Positions 22,002 through 26,944 of a DNA stretch of 26,944 nucleotides are shown in pieces. Position 1 is the stretch's first letter; each line of letters opens with the position of its first letter. Both the position numbers and the translations under genes were made by a program. The stretch is taken from the IMG/VR virus record IMGVR_UViG_3300042691_011065, positions 1 to 26,944 of that record; one strand, given 5' to 3'. The stretch is from a virus. The notes under the pieces were generated by a model that saw nothing but the letters and a program-made list of their open reading frames with translations, was not told the DNA's origin and did not search any database.

Positions 22002-22483
22002 CGCTTCCCAAAAGCCTGCGTCCCAAACCAGAAAGCAATGATTGATGAAAAGACTATGGCTGAATCCTCATCCCACAGGATGTCCAAAGCCTGATCAAAG
22101 GGCACTCCCATGTACCAGGCATAGTAGGCACCAAAAACATTGACCGCCACCAACATCAGGAACATTCCGTAGGTGATGACCGGACGCACCGATGCTCGAA
22201 GGTTGATGATTAGTTGAGAGGCTCCTTGACCAATGGCCACATCGTGGGCGTACAGGGCTTCCCGCTCCTGAACCGCGGTCTGCATGGCTATCTGATCGGT
22301 ACGAATCTCTTCCATCCGCATCTGAGCGGCGTATCCGGCCTCCAAGAGCTTTAGTTCCCGCTCTAGTTGGAGTTGAGCCAAGGACATCTCATGCGCCTTA
22401 TCTGACCGATCCTGCATGAAATTGAGGATTTTGGGAAGACCGCCAGCCAAAAACGACACTAGGGTGGAAAGTAAGGTGATCAT
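21998..22483 (-). CDS. Holin, 3TM type (GTA_holin_3TM-like)
   Basis: Permeabilises the inner membrane so that the endolysin can act. The 161-aa protein has an N-terminal hydrophobic helix (about 1-21, LSTLVSFLAGGLPKILNF), a long charged coiled coil (27-78, SLAQLQLERELKLLEAGYA), and two transmembrane helices at about 101-124 (PVITYGMFLMLVAVNVFGAY) and 141-157 (SAIVFSSIIAFWFGTQA). The ending FWFGTQAFGKR is typical of the 3TM holin family described from gene transfer agents (PF11351). It stands directly before the endolysin with an ATGA overlap. The family match is from memory of pattern. Confidence 0.85.
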   Translation of the reverse strand: MITLLSTLVSFLAGGLPKILNFMQDRSDKAHEMSLAQLQLERELKLLEAGYAAQMRMEEIRTDQIAMQTAVQEREALYAHDVAIGQGASQLIINLRASVRPVITYGMFLMLVAVNVFGAYYAWYMGVPFDQALDILWDEDSAIVFSSIIAFWFGTQAFGKR

Positions 22484-22484
22484 G

Positions 22485-22823
22485 TCAGCCCCTTGTGATT
22501 ACGGTGTCATCGCCCTTATGGACGGTTACGCGGCCATTCTCAACATCGACCCGCATTGGGGCCTCTTTTTGGTCTAGGCGCTGAATGAGGTCTTTAATTA
22601 CTTGGAATTCAGGCTTCTCTTCCTTGTCTTTGGTGCCGGTAATGCCTGCAATCATCGAAATTAGAGCCATGATGACACCTGAAGCCATACCAACGATCGG
22701 GGTTAGGGCTTCGGAAGTGAGCTTCATCGCTGAATAGATCACCATGCCGACCATGAGAACGATTGCCGGGATACCAATAACCCCAATGACCTTACTTGCT
22801 AGTTCTTTTGCGCTTTTTTCCAT
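22485..22823 (-). CDS. Two-pass membrane protein, possible second holin or antiholin
   Basis: A 112-aa protein, MEKSAKELASKVIGVIGIPA, with transmembrane helices at about 12-33 (VIGVIGIPAIVLMVGMVIYS) and 41-63 (TPIVGMASGVIMALISMIAG), then a charged cytoplasmic-type tail (about 65-112). I chose ATG 22823 since it overlaps the stop of the upstream 25-aa gene as TGATG and GGGGG is close upstream; the longer frame would read through that gene. The stop is one base before the holin start. Two-TM proteins beside a holin often regulate or duplicate it, but nothing in the sequence identifies which. Confidence 0.7.
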   Translation of the reverse strand: MEKSAKELASKVIGVIGIPAIVLMVGMVIYSAMKLTSEALTPIVGMASGVIMALISMIAGITGTKDKEEKPEFQVIKDLIQRLDQKEAPMRVDVENGRVTVHKGDDTVITRG

Positions 22824-22900
22824 CACAACCCCCATATGAATGCGGCTAATGCAATCATCAGTATCAGGACGCCCAAGAAAACAAACGTCCAAAAGCCCAT
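22823..22900 (-). CDS. 25-aa single-pass membrane peptide
   Basis: A very short gene joined to both neighbours: its ATG overlaps the upstream stop as TAATG and its stop overlaps the downstream start as TGATG. It begins MGFWTFVFLGVLILMIALAA and ends FIWGL, with no charged residue at all, so it is one uninterrupted transmembrane helix. Small hydrophobic peptides of this size can act as minimal holins, holin regulators or host-membrane agents. The exact fit of both junctions is the main evidence that it is translated, as it is too short for statistical support. Confidence 0.5.
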   Translation of the reverse strand: MGFWTFVFLGVLILMIALAAFIWGL

Positions 22901-23166
22901 TATTTGTCTACTTTCCCGTTTAGCCTGTCAAACAACTGACCAATCATGGTTTCTATCTTGTGAAACCCATGATTCATATCGGTTTTGACATCCTTGAAAG
23001 ACTCGCGCATCTCATCTTTACGGGCATAAACCTCAGGCAAGTCTCTCTCAAGACGGTGAATATCTCGACGAAGTTCTTTCACGGCGTCCCAGATCTCTCT
23101 AGCAAACCACCCAAGGGCAGCCAATAGCGAACCACCGCCAATATTGATGACCGTCTGCCATTCCAT
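22900..23166 (-). CDS. N-terminal-TM plus coiled-coil protein of the lysis cassette
   Basis: An 88-aa protein, MEWQTVINIGGGSLLAALGW, with one membrane helix (about 6-24) followed by a long charged coiled coil (28-82: DAVKELRRDIHRLERDLPEV, then DVKTDMNHGFHKIETMIGQL). The layout resembles an inner-membrane spanin (i-spanin) or XhlA-like holin-associated protein. By the positive-inside rule the Arg-rich side after the helix would remain in the cytoplasm, which argues against a spanin. No o-spanin lipoprotein is nearby. Small proteins of this type stand in the lysis region of many phages, of unknown role. It starts four bases after the previous stop. Confidence 0.7.
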   Translation of the reverse strand: MEWQTVINIGGGSLLAALGWFAREIWDAVKELRRDIHRLERDLPEVYARKDEMRESFKDVKTDMNHGFHKIETMIGQLFDRLNGKVDK

Positions 23167-23170
23167 TCAC

Positions 23171-23515
23171 TTAGACCCCGTTCAATGCGTCCTTGCGAGC
23201 CCATACCCAGGCTGCGGCTTCGGCAGGATTAAATGGAATGGTTGCCGTAAGGTCGTTAGGCTTGGCCGGATCAGGCTGTGTCCAGTTAGCGCCAACATTG
23301 GCCAGATATGTTTGAAGGTCTGCTTGGGTTGCAATGACATCAGCGTCACCCGTGTTGTCGTCCTCAGACAGGCCAATCATGACCATGTCACGGGGGGTAG
23401 GGGTAGCAGGGTCACCGACCACAAACACGCCACCCACACCCTCAGGGTGGAGACAAAGGAATGACGGGATTGTGCCGTCAGCGTTTAAACGATATTTAAT
23501 GCAATGATGTGCCAT
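23171..23515 (-). CDS. Small structural-region protein, unknown function
   Basis: A 114-aa protein, MAHHCIKYRLNADGTIPSFL, with a beta-like N-terminal half (GGVFVVGDPATPTPRDMVMI), a helix DLQTYLANVGANWTQ, and a C-terminal NPAEAAAWVWARKDALNGV. AAGGAG lies five bases before the ATG. It overlaps the end of the glycosyltransferase gene by 20 bases. I recognise the general style from tail-region proteins of freshwater phages but no defined family. It could be a minor virion or assembly protein. Confidence 0.7.
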   Translation of the reverse strand: MAHHCIKYRLNADGTIPSFLCLHPEGVGGVFVVGDPATPTPRDMVMIGLSEDDNTGDADVIATQADLQTYLANVGANWTQPDPAKPNDLTATIPFNPAEAAAWVWARKDALNGV

Positions 23516-24230
23516 CTAAAGCTCCTTGCTGGGCGTACTGCCCGTTAAATAGATAAGCCCCAAAGTGACCTAACTCACACCACGGAGCAACCCATACCGT
23601 GCCACCATGCTCACGGTAGATATGACAAAAATTGTAGTCTTCAGACAGTAGATGGTGGTCAACATTCTGAACTTTGAAGAAGTCATAAACCTTGTCTTCA
23701 GGATTGATTGTGACCCCGCCGTTCTGATACCAGCCGACATGAGGCTTTAAGTCTTCAAAGACATCCCTGCGGATCAGCATAAACCCGGTACCAACGTGCT
23801 TGACCTGAAACGGCTCATTGGGATTGGTCATCTCATGGCCATCAAGTTTGTTGATGTTAAAAACCCCCGTCAGGCGGCTTAGGTCAGGATGGTTCAGTAC
23901 TGCTCCCTGACGAACCTTGTTCCAATTGATTCCCTTCATAGGAACCGCCCCGCCGATAATGCCCTTGTCTGCCTTGATCATTTTGGCTATGTCGTTAGCC
24001 ACAAACTTCTGATCGGCGTCAATAAACATCAGGTGGGTAGCGTCTTCCATCTGTAGGAAGTGATGGGCGATAGTGTTGCGCCCGCGCTGAATCAGGGACT
24101 CATTACCAAGGAAAATACAGGTCATCCTGATGCCGTATTGCAGGCAAGCCTCCTTGAGAGCTAGTAGCGACTGAACGTATTCAGTACACATTTGACCCCC
24201 ATAAGCAGGTGTTCCGATGACTAGGTGCAT
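23496..24230 (-). CDS. GT-A fold glycosyltransferase
   Basis: Likely transfers a sugar from a nucleotide-sugar to a virion or host component. The 244-aa length is usual for phage GT-A enzymes. MHLVIGTPAYGG opens the Rossmann part, RGRNTIAHHFLQ is at about 49-60, the metal-binding DxD is MFIDADQKF at 68-76 (D71, D73), VGTGFMLIRRDVFEDL at 146-161 is an acceptor-side loop, LSEDYNFC at 195-202 carries the probable acidic base, and GHFGAYLF closes the core. No membrane segment is visible, so it acts in the cytoplasm. The ATG overlaps the preceding stop as TGATG. Late expression beside virion genes suggests that a virion protein is modified; this is inference. Confidence 0.85.
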   Translation of the reverse strand: MHLVIGTPAYGGQMCTEYVQSLLALKEACLQYGIRMTCIFLGNESLIQRGRNTIAHHFLQMEDATHLMFIDADQKFVANDIAKMIKADKGIIGGAVPMKGINWNKVRQGAVLNHPDLSRLTGVFNINKLDGHEMTNPNEPFQVKHVGTGFMLIRRDVFEDLKPHVGWYQNGGVTINPEDKVYDFFKVQNVDHHLLSEDYNFCHIYREHGGTVWVAPWCELGHFGAYLFNGQYAQQGALDGTSLH

Positions 24231-25084
24231 CAGGCAGCCTTTTCCTCAGGCGGAGGAGCTTCCTCCAAGAGAGGCGTGTTGGTCAGGCTTGACCGATCAA
24301 AGATGGAGAATCCGCGACGCTTAGCAAACTGCTCAGGGTCTTTTTCCCACTTGTCAGCGCAAGCCTCAAGCCAGCGCATGGTCATCTCATGGGTGGGCGC
24401 CTGCCCTTGGGAGATCAGTTGATTCTCCATGTTCAGGTAGGCAAATACCTCTGCCTGTGCCTGGGCCGCATTGATGCCAAGATCGAACAGATAGATCAGG
24501 TTGCCCTCATCAATCATGCCGTTACGGGATCGAGCCGCATTTAAAGCCTGCTTCATACAGGTCATAATGTGGTAGCGGGCTTCTTCCTTCTCATAGTCCT
24601 CTTCCGTAATCTCATTCTTGCCGACCTTTTCAAGCAGTTGCTTGTGCTGGTTGACCATGAAATTCATCTTACGGAGCGCACCGTTGACATGGTTCTGGGT
24701 GCCTTCTAGATGGCCCTCAAGCTCAAGAATCTCAATCTCAAGAAGTTCTTTGTCAAACGCATCCAAGGGTTCCTTGGGGTTCTCCAAGGCGTCCTTTTTC
24801 TTCTTCAGCTCAACCTGCTTCTTACGCATATTGATATAGGCTTCCTGAAGCGCGGAGCGGGTACGGTCAATCTCAGCCAAGGTGTGCTTGATCGAACGGA
24901 TCGGGGTGATAGCGGTCACATCCAAAGTCACCTGCATGAACTGGCTATGGGACTTATGGAAGTTGCTAGTGTCCTGCTGAACGGCAGGCAACCGATCCTG
25001 AATGTTTTTAAGCATCAGGTTGTACTCTGGTTTTTTGACGACTAGAGCAGACTGCATATTGCTGAGGATTAGATCGTTAGACAA
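24230..25084 (-). CDS. Coiled-coil late protein with a TTG start, unknown function
   Basis: A 284-aa protein, (M)SNDLILSNMQSALVVKKPEY. I set the start at TTG 25084: AGGAG lies seven bases upstream and no other start in this frame has an SD. Residues 62-165 form a long, highly charged coiled coil (SALQEAYINMRKKQVELKKK and KELLEIEILELEGHLEG), followed by helices (KQALNAARSRNGMIDEGNLI, NAAQAQAEVFAYLNMENQLI) and an acidic Pro-rich tail (APPPEEKAA). I do not recognise a family. It precedes the glycosyltransferase, and its helical nature would suit a scaffolding, structural or chaperone role in assembly. Confidence 0.75.
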   Translation of the reverse strand: MSNDLILSNMQSALVVKKPEYNLMLKNIQDRLPAVQQDTSNFHKSHSQFMQVTLDVTAITPIRSIKHTLAEIDRTRSALQEAYINMRKKQVELKKKKDALENPKEPLDAFDKELLEIEILELEGHLEGTQNHVNGALRKMNFMVNQHKQLLEKVGKNEITEEDYEKEEARYHIMTCMKQALNAARSRNGMIDEGNLIYLFDLGINAAQAQAEVFAYLNMENQLISQGQAPTHEMTMRWLEACADKWEKDPEQFAKRRGFSIFDRSSLTNTPLLEEAPPPEEKAA

Positions 25085-25112
25085 TGTAAATCTCCTTTTA
25101 TAGTTTGAATTT

Positions 25113-26944
25113 TTATAGACCACCATTAGCGTTTGAACAGCTTGCAACGCCTGTGGTTTCCGTTGCCATATCACCAAAGTCAACAGCGTCTCCGGTCGAT
25201 GCGATGGTCACATAGTCAATGACATTAGAGCGACCAAGACCTGCGGCAAAGACCCCCCTTGTTGATGAGGAGGAACCGGTTACCTGCCTTCTTGCTAACG
25301 TTAAGTCTCCAAAATCTGTGGAGTCGCTAGCAGAAGCAATGGTTATGTAACTAATTACGTTTTGTGCTGTTCCTGTTGATCCGCCAGCAAACAGACCTCT
25401 TGTTGCAGATGAACAGGCCGCAAGTTCATTTGTGTTTGCCGTAAGATCGCCAAAATCGGTTGCATTGCCGGTCGAAGCAATTGTCACATAGTCAATTGTG
25501 TTGACCCTAACTGTGGTAAATCCACCCCCCCAAACCCCAACTGTAGGTGATGAACACGATGCAAGCTCGGTTCGTGCAACCGTAAGATCACCAAAGTCCG
25601 TAGCGTTTCCGGCGCTTGCAATTGTGACATATTGGATTACATTGCTTACCGCAAGACCGCCAGCAAAAACACCGCGGGTAGATGAGCCACAACCTGCATT
25701 CTGGCTTGTAATGGTCGTTAGGTCGCCAAAGTCTGTGGTCAAACCAAAGGTTGAAAACTCTATGTACTCAATAACATTGGTGTTGGGAGAGTTTCCTCCT
25801 GCAACCACTCCGCGAGTGCTTGATGCCAATCCTCCAGACCGATCCCTTGCAAACAAGCACTGGCCAAACATTGGGGAATTACCAGTTGTCGCAATGTTAA
25901 TATATTGGATTGATGCCTGAGCGCCTCCTGCACTTGTGTTTCCACCAAATAGCAACATCATTCCAGAACTCGTTGGCGTGGATTGAACTGCGTCAGCCCC
26001 AGATGAACATCCAGCAAGTCCAGATCGAGCTACCGTCAAATCACCAAAATCCGTAGCGTTACCTAAAGATGCAATGGTGATGTACTGAATTACATTGGTG
26101 ACAGCAGAAGTGTTTGCTGAATATCCCCCTGCGAATACGCCACGAGTGGATGACGCACAGGCAGCCATAGCCTCTACAGGCTCAATTAAGTCACCAAAAT
26201 CAGTTGAATTTCCTGTGGTAGCTATGGTGACATACTGCATTGTGTTATCGCCACCAGCAGCACTACTTGCAAAAACGGCTCTGGTTTCTGACGCCACACC
26301 TTGGCCAGTAGCACTATTTGGACTTACCGCTAAATCACCAAAATCAATTGCGTTTCCGGTCGAGGCAATCGTAATGTATTGAATAACGTTAGTGAATACC
26401 GTGGTGTATCCGCCGGCAAACAATGCCCTAGTTGATGATGACGCACCCGCCAAAACATAATTAGCAGCTAATAAATCCCCAAAATCAATTGCATTGCCTG
26501 TGGATGGGATGGTGATATAGTCAATAACGTTTAAAACAACTGTTGTAAAACCACCAGCAAACACCCCCCTAATTGCATTCGATGCGGCAGTTAAACTGTA
26601 TTTTGATTGACTTAAATTTCCAAAAAGTGAAGTGTTTCCAAGCGTTGCAAATGCAGAATAAGACATATTGTTTTGTCTAGTTCCGGCACCACTAATTCCT
26701 GCCCCCCAAACCGCACGAGTGGACGAGGAGCAACTTGCTAATCTGTCTCTAGCTCCATTCAAATCTCCATAATCTGTGGCGTTTCCAACTGAAGTAATAA
26801 CTATCTTATCTATTGTATTTGTTGCTGTTCCTGTTGATCCGCCACCAAACAACCCAATCGGCGTAGCATTTCCTGCAATCGGCCACAGCCCCTGCTTCAG
26901 CCAATACGCTACTTGGTCTAGTGTCCATACACCGGGAGCTGCTC
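25113..26944 (-). CDS. Kelch-like repeat protein, probable tail fibre/adhesin (5' end outside window)
   Basis: At least 609 residues are visible, with the N-terminus off the right edge; I treat the frame as open to 26944 because the first 30 visible residues (APGVWTLDQVAYWLKQGLWP) look like a typical N-terminal motif of phage repeat proteins, not like a start. The rest is twelve units of about 46-50 residues of the pattern VFAGG..NVIQYITIASTGN then ATDFGDL and CSSSTR, each a likely four-stranded blade of a beta-propeller. The last unit ends at the stop. There is a longer linker after unit 6. Kelch-like propellers in phage tail or head proteins usually bind sugars or host surface structures; no enzymatic motif is visible. 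No other start codon is well placed within the window. Confidence 0.75.
   Translation of the reverse strand, partial: AAPGVWTLDQVAYWLKQGLWPIAGNATPIGLFGGGSTGTATNTIDKIVITSVGNATDYGDLNGARDRLASCSSSTRAVWGAGISGAGTRQNNMSYSAFATLGNTSLFGNLSQSKYSLTAASNAIRGVFAGGFTTVVLNVIDYITIPSTGNAIDFGDLLAANYVLAGASSSTRALFAGGYTTVFTNVIQYITIASTGNAIDFGDLAVSPNSATGQGVASETRAVFASSAAGGDNTMQYVTIATTGNSTDFGDLIEPVEAMAACASSTRGVFAGGYSANTSAVTNVIQYITIASLGNATDFGDLTVARSGLAGCSSGADAVQSTPTSSGMMLLFGGNTSAGGAQASIQYINIATTGNSPMFGQCLFARDRSGGLASSTRGVVAGGNSPNTNVIEYIEFSTFGLTTDFGDLTTITSQNAGCGSSTRGVFAGGLAVSNVIQYVTIASAGNATDFGDLTVARTELASCSSPTVGVWGGGFTTVRVNTIDYVTIASTGNATDFGDLTANTNELAACSSATRGLFAGGSTGTAQNVISYITIASASDSTDFGDLTLARRQVTGSSSSTRGVFAAGLGRSNVIDYVTIASTGDAVDFGDMATETTGVASCSNANGGL
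25130..26860. repeat. Twelve tandem coding repeats of about 140-150 bp
   Basis: The core, coding for DFGDL (minus-strand TTTGGTGAT-type), returns every 134-150 bases, near 25166, 25306, 25450, 25591, 25725, 25863, 26042, 26190, 26336, 26486, 26626 and 26765. One interval, 25863 to 26042, is 179 bases long, dividing the array into six plus six. Units have diverged, especially at 26626-26780 and 25863. Confidence 0.85.

Noticed and set aside
21436-23166. Embedded Rz1-type lipoprotein
   Set aside because: I looked in all minus frames of the cassette for a lipobox after a short hydrophobic start and saw none; a profile search would be the decisive test.
25498-26382. Plus-strand open frames over the kelch-like gene
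   Set aside because: They are antisense mirrors of the repeated codons and have no start signals.
25113-26860. CRISPR array or diversity-generating target in the repeat region
   Set aside because: The repeats are long, diverged and in frame with a protein; there are no short direct repeats with unique spacers. No reverse transcriptase is visible in the window.
1-26944. tRNA genes, attachment sites, insertion sequences
   Set aside because: No cloverleaf-like sequence, integrase, transposase or flanking direct repeats could be recognised by eye; a covariance-model search was not possible.

Overview
The window is a piece of a tailed double-stranded DNA phage genome (class Caudoviricetes), most probably a short-tailed podovirus-type phage of a Gram-negative, proteobacterial host. 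The sequence supports this by its gene content: a T7/P22-style run of head-tail adaptor, tail nozzle and several large internal-virion (ejection) proteins ending in a lytic transglycosylase; a holin/endolysin lysis cassette; and a replication/recombination block (DnaB-like helicase, RusA, PD-(D/E)XK exonuclease, SSB-like protein). The YdaS-like repressor, DUF1376/YdaU-like protein and Rap1a-like periplasmic protein are families known mainly from proteobacteria and their phages. No terminase, portal, major capsid protein, polymerase, integrase, tRNA, rRNA or CRISPR array is visible, so the genome continues beyond both edges and its lifestyle is undetermined.

Layout. (1) Positions 1-5053, minus strand: an early operon read leftwards from a divergent control region. 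It begins with a YdaS-like HTH regulator, then a DUF1376 replication protein, a small protein with a GTG start, a DnaB-like helicase, a Trp-rich small protein, RusA, and a run of small proteins including a Rap1a-like secreted protein and a zinc-ribbon protein. It ends at the window edge in the N-terminal part of a C5-cytosine DNA methyltransferase. (2) Positions 5054-5177: divergent control region with back-to-back promoters bracketed by a 7-bp inverted repeat. (3) Positions 5178-7763, plus strand: a second early operon with an SSB-like protein, a winged-helix protein, small proteins and a PD-(D/E)XK nuclease. (4) Positions 7762-7798: a GC-rich hairpin with a U-tract on the minus strand, the terminator of the late operon. 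(5) Positions 7840-26944, minus strand: the late operon, read right to left: a 12-repeat kelch-like protein (5' end outside the window), a coiled-coil protein, a glycosyltransferase, a small protein, a membrane-rich lysis cassette, two short basic genes, the adaptor, a fibre-like protein, the nozzle, a 90-aa protein, a 1700-aa virion protein, two further virion proteins and the transglycosylase.

Nearly every junction is an ATGA, GTGA, TGATG or TAATG overlap, so translational coupling is pervasive. I used these overlaps plus Shine-Dalgarno (SD) sequences to set many starts, including GTG starts at 2360 and 4200 and a TTG start at 25084, and to recover short genes of 25-55 aa. The most interesting of these is a 26-aa, strongly cationic, amphipathic peptide gene at 21436-21516. 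It is coupled to the endolysin gene in a lysis cassette where I find no recognisable Rz/Rz1 spanin pair, so it is a candidate disruptin-like outer-membrane lysis peptide. A 25-aa, uncharged, single-pass membrane peptide sits in the same cassette.
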